This document shows positions 7,365 through 14,798 of a stretch of 23,157 nucleotides of DNA, piece by piece (position 1 is the stretch's first letter; the number at the start of each line of letters is the position of its first letter). The stretch is from NCBI GenBank assembly GCA_023459275.1, contig JAEWVC010000053.1:1-23157 (forward strand), given 5' to 3'. The position numbers were made by a program, and so were the translations under genes. Source of the stretch: Bacillota bacterium (GTDB lineage Bacteria > Bacillota > Clostridia > Christensenellales > Aristaeellaceae). The notes under the pieces were generated by a model, which saw only the letters and a list, made by a program, of their open reading frames with translations, searched no databases and had not been told where the DNA came from.

Positions 7365-7368
7365 TACG

Positions 7369-7404
7369 CCGGGGAGTGATCTTTTATAAAAGATCACTCC
7401 CCGG
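7369..7404. terminator. Perfect 36-bp palindrome after galK, possible terminator
   Basis: Two 18-base arms (7369-7386 and 7387-7404, beginning CCGGGGAGTGATC) are exact reverse complements with no spacer. It starts four bases after the galK stop. The following bases (ACCCTTCTTAG) are only weakly T-rich, so classical termination is uncertain. It could equally act as a 3' stabilising stem or a protein-binding site. Confidence 0.5.
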
Positions 7405-7451
7405 ACCCTTCTTAGAAAACTTTATCTGTTTTTAGATGAGCATATCAGGTC

Positions 7452-7480
7452 TTGACACATCATAAAGGTTATGGTATATT
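7452..7480 (+). promoter_or_regulatory. Sigma-A promoter of the lacI operon
   Basis: A perfect TTGACA (7452-7457), a 17-base spacer and TATATT (7475-7480). Transcription should start near 7487, at the edge of the operator, with the repressor ATG 40 bases further on. Confidence 0.88.
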
Positions 7481-7487
7481 GCATCCA

Positions 7488-7503
7488 TGGAAAACGTTTA
7501 CCA
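7488..7503. promoter_or_regulatory. LacI-family operator O1 at the transcription start
   Basis: TGGAAAACGTTTACCA is a palindrome with one mismatched pair around the central CG that LacI-family hinge helices recognise. It begins seven bases after the -10 box, so repressor bound here would block initiation. The same motif in perfect form recurs at 8577-8592. CcpA-type cre sites look similar, so carbon catabolite control is an alternative reading. Confidence 0.8.
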
Positions 7504-7526
7504 CGGCAAGAAAGCGGAGTGACTGC

Positions 7527-8537
7527 ATGAAACGCGATGTAACCGTCCGGGAAGTTGCCGAAAAAGCGGGGATTTCTATTGCGACGGTGAGCCGCGTTCT
7601 GAACAACAACCACCCCGTGAGCCAGGACACCAGGCAGCGCGTGCTGGACGCCGTGGCGGAGCTGAACTATCACACCAATATCATGGCGCGCTCCCTGCGC
7701 GGCTACCGCAGCAAGATTATCGCGGTGGTGACGCCGGATATTTCCAATGATTTCTTCATGTACGTTGTCAAGGGCATCGAAACCGTGTTTGAAAAGAGCG
7801 ATTTCTGCCTGCTCATCGCCAGCACCAACGGCGATGCAGAAAAGGAGGAGAAGCTGCTTTCCACGCTGATCGAGCGCCGGGTGGACGGTTTGGTCATCGC
7901 GTCGGCCAACACAAATGCCGCCAAGATCAACGACTGCATTGCACGGGGGATCTTCACGGTGCTCATCGACCGGGCGGTCCCGGGTGCAATGGCGCCCAGC
8001 ATTGTAAGCAGCAATGTGGAAACAACGCGCCGGCTGATCGGCCTCCTGCTGGACGCCGGCCACCGTGACATCGGCATCATCAACGTTTCTTTGACCAATG
8101 CCGTAGGCGTCGCGCGCCTGGGCGGATATAAGGAGGCTCTCGCGCAGGCCGGCATCCCTCTGCGGGAAGCATACATCTCCCAGCCGAATTTCACCGTGCA
8201 GGACGGGCGGGATTCCATCCTCAAAATGCTGGATCTGCCCACTCCCCCCACCGCCCTCTATTGTGCCAACAACAGGATGACCGAAGCCGCGCTGAGTGTT
8301 TTCGGGGAACGGGGGCTCAAGGTGGGCCAGGATATTTCTTTGGTTTCCTTCGGCACTTTTTCTGTGAACCGCTTTTTGTATTCCACCATCACCGTGGCCC
8401 AGGATGACGGCATTGCCATGGGGCAGCATGCCGCACAGTATCTTTTCAGGCAGTTGTCCGGCGAGCAGGGAAAAATGCCCGATATTGTTCTTAATGTGGA
8501 CATCAAGATAGGCGATTCCATCCGCCAGTTACCGTAA
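7527..8537 (+). CDS. LacI-family transcriptional repressor
   Basis: 336 residues, normal for the family. Residues about 4-24 (DVTVREVAEKAGISIATVSR) are the helix-turn-helix, with VLNNNHPVSQDTRQRVLDAVAEL after it. YHTNIMARSLRG is the hinge helix whose Leu enters the minor groove at the central CG of the operator. Residues from about 60 form the periplasmic-binding-protein-like ligand domain. The frame is open to 7452, but that region is the promoter and operator; the ATG at 7527 follows GGAGTG by seven bases. It probably represses its own operon through the two operators until a pathway sugar or sugar phosphate binds. The ligand is unknown. Confidence 0.92.
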   Translation: MKRDVTVREVAEKAGISIATVSRVLNNNHPVSQDTRQRVLDAVAELNYHTNIMARSLRGYRSKIIAVVTPDISNDFFMYVVKGIETVFEKSDFCLLIASTNGDAEKEEKLLSTLIERRVDGLVIASANTNAAKINDCIARGIFTVLIDRAVPGAMAPSIVSSNVETTRRLIGLLLDAGHRDIGIINVSLTNAVGVARLGGYKEALAQAGIPLREAYISQPNFTVQDGRDSILKMLDLPTPPTALYCANNRMTEAALSVFGERGLKVGQDISLVSFGTFSVNRFLYSTITVAQDDGIAMGQHAAQYLFRQLSGEQGKMPDIVLNVDIKIGDSIRQLP

Positions 8538-8576
8538 CAGGCTTCGGGCAAAGAAAAGCGATTATTTCTAGGCGGA

Positions 8577-8592
8577 TGGAAAACGTTTTCCA
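8577..8592. promoter_or_regulatory. LacI-family operator O2 before the aldolase gene
   Basis: TGGAAAACGTTTTCCA is a perfect 16-bp palindrome, 39 bases after the lacI stop and 25 bases before the aldolase ATG. It matches O1 in 15 of 16 positions. I see no good promoter just before it, so it may work as a roadblock to read-through or by looping with O1. Confidence 0.85.
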
Positions 8593-8617
8593 CCTTATGT
8601 AGAAGGCGGTGATACTT

Positions 8618-9580
8618 ATGGGACTGGTATCCATGCGGGAGATGGCGGCGCATGCTTTGCGCGAAGGCTATGCGGTGGGCGCTTATAACGTGTATGACTG
8701 GGATTCTCTTTTTGCCGTGCTGGAAGCCGCAGAAAAGGAAGATTCTCCAGCAATCCTGCAATTGTCCATGGGCGCGCGCAAGCACGTCCCCGGCTTTGCG
8801 ATTTTTTTCCGCGCCGTGAAGGAAGCGGCAAAGGGTTGCAAGGCGCCTATCGCCGTCCAGCACGACCATTGCAGCACCATGGAGGCCGCCGTGGAGGCGC
8901 TCCAAATGGGATTTACGGCCGTGATGTTTGATGGGTCGCATCTGCCCTATGAAGAAAACCTCTTGATGACGGCACAAATCGCAAAGCTTGCCCATGAAAG
9001 GGGCGCCTGGCTTGAGGCGGAACTGGGCTCCATCCCGGGCTTTGAAGACATGGTTTATTCCGGAAACGCGGAAAGCACCGATCCCCTCCTGGCGGCGCAG
9101 TTCGTGGAGGCAACCGGGTGCGACGCCCTGGCCGTATCCGTAGGTACCTCCCACGGCGGCGTCCGCGCCGGCGGGCCGCTTCCCTTCCACCATGGCCTGC
9201 TTAAGGATATCCACCGCCATTTGCCGGACTATCCGCTGGTGCTGCACGGCGCGGCTTCCCTGCCCAAGGAACTGATACAGGCCGTGAATGATCTTGGCGG
9301 TGCCGTGGAAACAGTCTTCAACTGCTTAGAAGCGGATATCGCGCAGGCTGGCAGGTCGGGGGTGTTCAAGCTCAACATGGACGTGGACAACCATTTGGCC
9401 TGGAACGCGGCGGTGCGGCGTGACCTTTTTGAAAACCCCGGCCGCTATGATCCGCGCCCCATCCTTCGGGCGGGCAGGGAGGCGTTTCGGGACGAGGTTT
9501 GCCACAAGATGCGGCACGTAAGCGGCACGTCAAAAAAAAGCTGGCCGGAACACAGGGCCAAAAAGGAGGAAGTCGTGTGA
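8618..9580 (+). CDS. Class II ketose-bisphosphate aldolase (fructose/tagatose-bisphosphate type)
   Basis: 320 residues. The family splits ketose 1,6-bisphosphates into dihydroxyacetone phosphate and an aldehyde using zinc. Seen here: QHDHC (residues 81-85; Asp83 catalytic, His84 zinc ligand), FDGSHLPYEEN (104-114), EAELG (133-137), VGTSHG with His179, and LHGAAS with His210 in place of the common LHGGSG. The substrate loop KLNMDVDNHLAW replaces the usual KxNxxTD, which may signal a different sugar from fructose 1,6-bisphosphate. The ATG at 8618 has AAGGCGGTG five bases upstream; a GTG at 8609 is too close to that site. The stop overlaps the next gene's GTG by four bases, so translation is coupled to the kinase, its probable pathway partner. 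Confidence 0.88.
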   Translation: MGLVSMREMAAHALREGYAVGAYNVYDWDSLFAVLEAAEKEDSPAILQLSMGARKHVPGFAIFFRAVKEAAKGCKAPIAVQHDHCSTMEAAVEALQMGFTAVMFDGSHLPYEENLLMTAQIAKLAHERGAWLEAELGSIPGFEDMVYSGNAESTDPLLAAQFVEATGCDALAVSVGTSHGGVRAGGPLPFHHGLLKDIHRHLPDYPLVLHGAASLPKELIQAVNDLGGAVETVFNCLEADIAQAGRSGVFKLNMDVDNHLAWNAAVRRDLFENPGRYDPRPILRAGREAFRDEVCHKMRHVSGTSKKSWPEHRAKKEEVV

Positions 9581-10509
9581 TACGTGCGGTCTGCCTGAAC
9601 CCTGTGATCGATAGGACCTATCACATCAGCGGTTTCGCTGCCGGAAAGCTGTATATGAACAACGAACCCACCGTTACGGTGGGAGGGAAAGGCATCAATG
9701 CGGCAAGGGTATGCAAAAAGCTGGGGGCCCAGGTTGCGGTATACGGCTTTATCGCCGGACTGAACGGGCAATTCGCCTTGAAGGCTGCGCGGACCTTCGC
9801 CGATGAGACGTACCTGTATGAGGTGCCCGGGGAAACGCGCATGACCATCAACATCATCGACAGCGGCATGCAGCATGAAACGGAAATTCTGGAAAAGGGG
9901 CCTTCCGTCGGCGAAGGCGACACGGAAAAGCTGCTTCGCGGCCTGGCGGGCAGCATCCGGCCCGGCGACGTGGTAATTTGCTCCGGCCTTTCCATCCCCG
10001 GCGCACCGCAGGATATCTACGTCCACATTTCCGCGCTGTGCGACCAGGCGGGGGCAAAGTGCCTGCTGGATACCCGGGGCATTGACCTGAAGCATGCCCT
10101 TGCCGGCCACTACCACATGATCAAGCCCAATCGGCAGGAACTGGAAGAGCTGATCAACGAGGGACAGTTTGACGATTTGAACAGCCTGTGCATCCGGGCG
10201 CGGGAAAAGCTGCTGGACCACACCGATTACCTGCTGGTATCCCTGGGCGCCCAAGGCAGCGTGCTGCTGAGCCCCTCCGTGTTTTACCGGGCAAGCGTGC
10301 CCGCAGTCCCCGTTGTATCCACCATCGGCAGCGGCGACAGCACCGTTGGCGGCTTCGCCACGGCACTGTCCCAGGGGAAGCCCGTGCTGGATGCGTTCCG
10401 CCTGGCCATGGCCTGCGGCGTTTCCAACTCCATGAACCGGCATGTGGCCGACGTCCAAACGGACCAGGTGGCCCGGCTGCTCCCGCAGATCCAAATAACA
10501 TCCATGTAA
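9577..10509 (+). CDS. PfkB-family sugar-phosphate kinase (1-phosphofructokinase / tagatose-6-phosphate kinase group)
   Basis: 310 residues from a GTG that overlaps the aldolase stop (GTGA), with AAAAGGAGG upstream. The first PfkB signature is GGKGINAARV (36-45); the second is GSGDSTVGGF (251-260), whose Asp254 is the expected catalytic base. The N-terminal LNPVIDRTYHI is typical of the FruK/LacC branch, which phosphorylates ketohexose phosphates to bisphosphates. With the adjacent aldolase this gives a kinase-then-cleavage pair. Fructose 1-phosphate, tagatose 6-phosphate or another ketose phosphate are all possible. Confidence 0.87.
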   Translation: MIRAVCLNPVIDRTYHISGFAAGKLYMNNEPTVTVGGKGINAARVCKKLGAQVAVYGFIAGLNGQFALKAARTFADETYLYEVPGETRMTINIIDSGMQHETEILEKGPSVGEGDTEKLLRGLAGSIRPGDVVICSGLSIPGAPQDIYVHISALCDQAGAKCLLDTRGIDLKHALAGHYHMIKPNRQELEELINEGQFDDLNSLCIRAREKLLDHTDYLLVSLGAQGSVLLSPSVFYRASVPAVPVVSTIGSGDSTVGGFATALSQGKPVLDAFRLAMACGVSNSMNRHVADVQTDQVARLLPQIQITSM

Positions 10510-10510
10510 C

Positions 10511-10528
10511 TATGCACGGCCGTGCATA
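10511..10528. promoter_or_regulatory. Perfect 18-bp palindrome between kinase and binding-protein genes
   Basis: TATGCACGGCCGTGCATA starts two bases after the kinase stop codon and 25 bases before the binding-protein ATG. It differs in sequence from the LacI operators. It could bind another regulator, or form a compact mRNA stem that shapes processing or stability. No T-run follows. Confidence 0.45.
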
Positions 10529-10552
10529 AGAATAAATGAGGAGGAACCCTGC

Positions 10553-11842
10553 ATGAAGAAACTGTTTGCCTTGCTGCTCACCCTGTGCCTGATACTCTCC
10601 GTCACATCCTCTGTGGCCGAGACCCTTCAGGCGGAGGAAGGCGCGACGATCAAGATCATGGGCGGCGCACACCTGGTTTCCACCCTTGAGATCGTGATGA
10701 AGAAATTCATCGAGGAGCATCCGGAAATCACCGTGGAGTTTGAAAAGTATTCCTTCTCCGAGTACCCCACCAAGATGAAACTGCAGTTCTCGCAAAACGA
10801 ACCGGTGCCGGACATCGCGCTTTGCCACGCCCAGTTCTTCACGCCGTTTATGGACGCGGGCTATTTCAAGCCGCTCAATGACATCATCAAAGCGGAGGAT
10901 TACCTGCCCTCCATGCTCGCCGCCGCCACCAAGGACGGCAGCATCTACGGCGTGCCCAACCAGGGAACGAACCAGATGTGCTTCATCTACCGGGAGGACA
11001 TCTACAATGAACTTGGGCTTACGCCGCCTACCACCTTTGACGAGTATTATGAGCAGGGCCTTTTGCTCAAGGAAAAAGGTTACTATATTGGCGCCTTTGA
11101 TCCCATGGACGGCCCCGCCAGCACCTTTATCGAATTCATGCTGATGCTGGGCGGCGAAATGCAGACCAAGGATGGAGAAATCGTATTCACCAAAGGCAAG
11201 GAAGCCCTGGACCTGATGCAAAAGTGCATCGACGCGGGCATCTGGCACCGGAGCAACGCCGCGAACAGCCAGGACTTCTGGAACGGCTGGAACTCCGGGG
11301 AAATCGCGGCGATTCCCGCCCTGGGATTCCATCCCGCCTATTTCATGAGCAATGTGGACCCGGCGGGCAACGGCGGCTACGGAAAGCTTGCCATCGCGCC
11401 CATGTTCACCTTCAGCGAAGACGGTCCCGCCTCCGTCATTCTTGACACCCAGTTCTACGCCATCAACGCCCGCACGCTGTATCCGAAAGCGGCACAAATG
11501 GTATTTGAGTACATCTGCGCCAATACGGATGCAACCATGGCCTTCAGCGATGTGAATGAAAACGGCATCGTTGCCCGGTTTGGCAACGCCTACATCCCAG
11601 GGCTTGAGCGACTGGTAAAGGAAGGCTCCACAGGCTGGGATGTGTTTGGCGGCAAGCAGGTGGTTTCCTTCCAGGCGGAGGATTTGCTGAACACCCAGGC
11701 CCAGCTGCGTTATATCAATGAGTATACGGTGGAGATTGAAGGCATCGTCAACGAGGTGCTGGGCGAAATGTTTGATACAGGCGCCTACACCCCCGATGAG
11801 GCGGTCCAGGAGATGCTGGACCGCTGCGAATCCGATCTGTAA
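10553..11842 (+). CDS. ABC transporter sugar-binding protein
   Basis: 429 residues. The N-terminus (MKKLFALLLTLCLILSV...) is a signal peptide ending near SSVAE; there is no lipobox LxxC at the cleavage point, which is odd for a Gram-positive binding protein that has to stay near its permease. The mature part has the family 1 pattern: IEEHPEITVEFEKYSF, then MKLQFSQNEPVPDIALCH, and GVPNQGTNQMCFIYRED. It should capture a saccharide and hand it to the two permeases that follow. AGGAGG stands eight bases before the ATG. Confidence 0.9.
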   Translation: MKKLFALLLTLCLILSVTSSVAETLQAEEGATIKIMGGAHLVSTLEIVMKKFIEEHPEITVEFEKYSFSEYPTKMKLQFSQNEPVPDIALCHAQFFTPFMDAGYFKPLNDIIKAEDYLPSMLAAATKDGSIYGVPNQGTNQMCFIYREDIYNELGLTPPTTFDEYYEQGLLLKEKGYYIGAFDPMDGPASTFIEFMLMLGGEMQTKDGEIVFTKGKEALDLMQKCIDAGIWHRSNAANSQDFWNGWNSGEIAAIPALGFHPAYFMSNVDPAGNGGYGKLAIAPMFTFSEDGPASVILDTQFYAINARTLYPKAAQMVFEYICANTDATMAFSDVNENGIVARFGNAYIPGLERLVKEGSTGWDVFGGKQVVSFQAEDLLNTQAQLRYINEYTVEIEGIVNEVLGEMFDTGAYTPDEAVQEMLDRCESDL

Positions 11843-11853
11843 TATGTGGGCAC

Positions 11854-11890
11854 GCGTTCCTTTCCGTCCCCTGCGGGCGGAAAGGAACGC
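11854..11890 (+). other. Intercistronic stem-loop between binding protein and permease genes
   Basis: GCGTTCCTTTCCG (11854-11866) pairs perfectly over 13 bases with CGGAAAGGAACGC (11878-11890) around an 11-base loop. It begins 11 bases after the binding-protein stop and no T-run follows. By analogy with the malE-malF intergenic region it may protect the upstream message so that more binding protein than permease is made. Confidence 0.6.
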
Positions 11891-11911
11891 GGCACCGGGA
11901 GGGGGATTGCC

Positions 11912-12814
11912 TTGAAAGCGGCGGCGACGTTGAGACAGATCAGGCGCAACAGGCATTGCTATCTTTGGATCGCGCCCTTCTTTGTGCTGATGATCGTGTT
12001 TCAGCTTTATCCGACGGTGTACGGATTCTATTTGAGCCTGACTAAATACGGCGGCATAACGCCGCCGGAGTACATCGGCTTTGCCAATTACGCAAAAGCC
12101 TTCGACGACAGGTACTTCTGGCTTTCCGTAAAAAACATGGTCGTTCTGTGGGCACTGATCGTACCGGCCCGTACCCTGCTGGCGCTGGTTTTTGCCGCGG
12201 TGCTCAACAACGGCAGGATGGTGGGCAAACGGGTGTATATGGGAATTGTGCTGCTGCCCTACGTTACCTCGGCGGTGGTCATCTCCCTGCTGTTCAAAAT
12301 CCTGCTGGCAACCGAAGGCGGCCTTGTGAATGTGCTGCTCGGCAATCTTTTGGGGCTGGAGCCCGTCAGATGGCTGAAGTCCGTGGATCTGTCCAAACCC
12401 AGCGTTGCCATCATGAACCTGTGGCGCATGACGGGCTATTTCTCCATCCTGATGCTGGCCGGCATGCAGCGCATTCCAAAGTCGGTGGATGAGGCGGCCG
12501 TGATGGACGGTGCCAGCGGATTGCGGATCTTTTTCAAAATTACCGTGCCCATCCTCGTGCCCGAAATCTTTTTTGTGTTCATGATCTCCACCATCTGGGT
12601 GCTGCAGAACGTGGCGGACGTGATGCTGCTCACGGGGGGCGGTCCGCTGAACTCTTCCCTGACCTCCGTGCTGTACATCTATCAAAACGCGTTTGAGAAG
12701 TCCGGCAAGATGGGATACGCGGCGGCGCTGAGCTTCCTTTTGTTTGTAATGATCCTGCTCCTGAGCATCTTCCTGGTACGCAGGAACTATAACAAAGCGG
12801 AGGAATTGAAATGA
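11912..12814 (+). CDS. ABC sugar transporter permease, MalF/UgpA type
   Basis: 300 residues from a TTG with GGGAGGGGG six bases upstream; the frame extends to 11846, but that part is the stem-loop. Six membrane segments are visible, the first at about residues 18-42 (YLWIAPFFVLMIVFQLYPTV). The ATPase-docking EAA loop is IPKSVDEAAVMDGASG (188-203). It should form the transmembrane channel with the next gene, whose ATG overlaps its stop. Confidence 0.92.
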   Translation: MKAAATLRQIRRNRHCYLWIAPFFVLMIVFQLYPTVYGFYLSLTKYGGITPPEYIGFANYAKAFDDRYFWLSVKNMVVLWALIVPARTLLALVFAAVLNNGRMVGKRVYMGIVLLPYVTSAVVISLLFKILLATEGGLVNVLLGNLLGLEPVRWLKSVDLSKPSVAIMNLWRMTGYFSILMLAGMQRIPKSVDEAAVMDGASGLRIFFKITVPILVPEIFFVFMISTIWVLQNVADVMLLTGGGPLNSSLTSVLYIYQNAFEKSGKMGYAAALSFLLFVMILLLSIFLVRRNYNKAEELK

Positions 12815-13659
12815 AGAAGTCTGCTTCGTTTCGCGGCGCGCTGTTCCTCCTGTTTTCCGTTGCTGCGCTTTGCCTGGTGACCGTGGTTACGTGTACACCG
12901 TTTGTTTTGATGGTCTCGGGGAGCTTCAAGGAAGATTATGAGATTTTTGCCATGGTGCCGCGCCTTTTGCCGGGCACGTTTGATTTCCGCAAATATGACC
13001 AGCTCTTTGCCAACTGGCCGTTTATGACAAGCATGTTCAACAGTGTCTACGTGACGGGCGTCAAAACGCTGGGCGGCTGCTTCTTCTGCACACTGGTGGG
13101 CTTCACCTTCGCCAAATACCGGTTCCCAGGGAAAAACGCGCTGTTCATCATCATGCTTTCCACCATGATGCTGCCCGGGGAAACACGGCTCGTTCCAAGC
13201 TACATGCTTTTCAAGGCCCTGGGCGGCGTCAACAAAATGTGGTCGCTGATCGTTCCCGGCCTGGTACCCGCCTTCGGCGTGTTTATGCTCCGCCAATTCG
13301 CGGTAGCCGGTGTTCCCGATGATACCATGGAATCCGCCAGGATCGAAGGTGCCGGCGAGTTTCAGATCCTGATGCGGATCGCGTTTCCCATGCTGGCCCC
13401 CGCTATTTTTTCCTTTGCCATCCTGACGTTCATGAACGCCTGGAACGAGTTCCTTTGGCCCATTATCATTATGACGGAGCGCACGAAGCTGACCTCCACC
13501 GCCCTTTTGCGCAGCATCGCGGACGCCTCCAGCCAGGGCAACAACGGGGTGCTCCTGGCCGCCACCACCATCAGCGTGATCCCGATCCTGCTCATCTACG
13601 GCATCTTCCACAAGCAGATCATCAGAGGCGTGCTAGAGGGTTCCGGCAAGGAAGGCTGA
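12811..13659 (+). CDS. ABC sugar transporter permease, MalG/UgpE type
   Basis: 282 residues; the ATG overlaps the previous stop (ATGA). Six membrane segments, with the EAA-like loop VPDDTMESARIEGAGE (168-183; Glu-Ser-Ala in place of Glu-Ala-Ala) and the usual C-terminal end IIRGVLEGSGKEG. It completes the importer with the preceding permease and binding protein. No ATP-binding subunit is encoded in the operon, so an MsmK/UgpC-like shared ATPase is expected elsewhere. A GGGGC-GAT-GCCCC hairpin (13686-13698) lies between this gene and the hydrolase gene. Confidence 0.92.
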   Translation: MKKSASFRGALFLLFSVAALCLVTVVTCTPFVLMVSGSFKEDYEIFAMVPRLLPGTFDFRKYDQLFANWPFMTSMFNSVYVTGVKTLGGCFFCTLVGFTFAKYRFPGKNALFIIMLSTMMLPGETRLVPSYMLFKALGGVNKMWSLIVPGLVPAFGVFMLRQFAVAGVPDDTMESARIEGAGEFQILMRIAFPMLAPAIFSFAILTFMNAWNEFLWPIIIMTERTKLTSTALLRSIADASSQGNNGVLLAATTISVIPILLIYGIFHKQIIRGVLEGSGKEG

Positions 13660-13717
13660 GCGCGGCCCGCTTTGCGGCCCGATCCGGGGCGATGCCCCAC
13701 CATAAGGAGTAGAAGAT

Positions 13718-14653
13718 ATGAAAATACCGGGCGAACTTACAAAAATCCGCCGGAGGCTTACGGATACCCGGGGCCTCCCCTCCGACAATAACCACGACCC
13801 GTCCAACATCCTTTTTGCCGACGGGAAATACTATCTTTGGTATACCCAGCACCGGAACGACCGCCCCTTCAACGGGTTTTACGACGCTTATATCCGCTGC
13901 TGCGTTTCTTCGGACGGCTACGTGTGGGACGGACATTTCGACGCGCTGCTCCCCGGTGAAAAAGGCGCCTGGGATGACGGCGGCGTCCTGACCGCCAACG
14001 TGATCGCGCACCAGGGAAAATATTACATGTTTTATACGGGCGTCGGCGAGGACTATGCCACCGGACAGGATACATCCCGCCGTGTAGGCATCGCCGTGTC
14101 CGATCACCCCGGCAAGCCCTTCACCCGGCTGTTTGACGGGCCGCGGCTGGTGCCCGAAGCCGAAGGCGCGTGGGATGACTTTGGATGCGACGATGTGAGC
14201 GCCATCTTTTTCAAGGGAAAGTGGCATATCTATTTCAAAGGGGAGTCCAGGCGGGTCCACAACGGAAACGACACCCTGCTGGGCGTTGCCTTTGCCGACC
14301 GTTTAGAGGGCCCGTATGTCCGCTATGAAGGGAACCCGCTGATCCGCGGCCACGCGTTTGCCGTCTGGCCCTACAAACACGGTCTGCTTTTGCTTTCCGG
14401 GCTAAAGGACAAGCAGGGAGAGGGAAGCGTCTACAACGACAGGCCGGATTGGTACGACCCGGAAGGGGTACAATACTTGTACTACTCGGAGGACGGCCTC
14501 CATTTTGAACCCTGCGCGCCTTTTGACAACCGGGCGGCGGGCGTCTTTAGCCCCGGCGATGACCTGACAAAGTGCTGGGGCGTAACAGTAGCCACCCGCA
14601 ACGCCGGGCTTGGCCGCTACATCCAACGGTTCGATTTTGAGCTTGGAGAATAG
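13718..14653 (+). CDS. Five-bladed beta-propeller glycoside hydrolase, GH117-like
   Basis: 311 residues with no signal peptide, so probably cytoplasmic. The repeated blade pattern (HDPSNILFADGKYYLWYTQ, GKYYMFYTG, GKWHIYFKG, VQYLYYSEDG) is that of GH43/GH117/GH130-type propellers. The order WDDGGVLTANV, then WDDFGCDDVSAIFF, then GHAFAVWPYKHG (211-222) fits GH117 best as I remember it; in that family Asp27 (HDPS) would be the base and His212 an acid. Characterised GH117 enzymes release 3,6-anhydro-L-galactose, but divergent relatives may act on other sugars. As last gene of the operon it probably cuts the imported saccharide inside the cell. AAGGAG precedes the ATG. Confidence 0.75.
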   Translation: MKIPGELTKIRRRLTDTRGLPSDNNHDPSNILFADGKYYLWYTQHRNDRPFNGFYDAYIRCCVSSDGYVWDGHFDALLPGEKGAWDDGGVLTANVIAHQGKYYMFYTGVGEDYATGQDTSRRVGIAVSDHPGKPFTRLFDGPRLVPEAEGAWDDFGCDDVSAIFFKGKWHIYFKGESRRVHNGNDTLLGVAFADRLEGPYVRYEGNPLIRGHAFAVWPYKHGLLLLSGLKDKQGEGSVYNDRPDWYDPEGVQYLYYSEDGLHFEPCAPFDNRAAGVFSPGDDLTKCWGVTVATRNAGLGRYIQRFDFELGE

Positions 14654-14675
14654 TCCTGCCATCCGCCTTTTAATG

Positions 14676-14717
14676 GCCCGATTCTTCCAAGAGCGGGCTG
14701 CTTTATGCTTATTTTTC
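14676..14717 (+). terminator. Probable terminator of the sugar operon
   Basis: GCCCGATTCTT (14676-14686) pairs with AAGAGCGGGC (14689-14698) with a small mismatch. It is followed by a broken T-rich tract reaching TTTTT at 14712-14716. It lies between the hydrolase stop and the rpsT promoter. Confidence 0.55.
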
Positions 14718-14728
14718 AAAGAAAATAC

Positions 14729-14757
14729 TTGCATTGAACACGGATGCATGGTAAAAT
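14729..14757 (+). promoter_or_regulatory. Sigma-A promoter of rpsT
   Basis: TTGCAT (14729-14734), a 17-base spacer and TAAAAT (14752-14757). The leader to the TTG start is about 35 bases. Confidence 0.75.
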
Positions 14758-14798
14758 AGTTTTTGCTGATTCACGCTATTGCAAGGAGGTGAACGAAA

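Noticed and set aside
7488..7503. Reading the operator as a CcpA cre site only
   Set aside because: The match to a cre is possible, but the near-identical perfect copy at 8577 and the adjacent lacI gene make local LacI control the simpler reading. It remains listed as an alternative.
7422..8429. Minus-strand open frame of 335 codons over lacI
   Set aside because: Antisense shadow; it reads through the lacI promoter and operator and has no family features.
8609..8617. Upstream GTG start for the aldolase
   Set aside because: It overlaps the ribosome binding site AAGGCGGTG; the ATG at 8618 has correct spacing.
10154..12685. Minus-strand open frame of 843 codons
   Set aside because: Antisense to the kinase, binding-protein and permease genes, which have clear motifs and ribosome binding sites. 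The translated product is His/Gln/Arg-rich low complexity, as expected from the complement of GC-rich codons.
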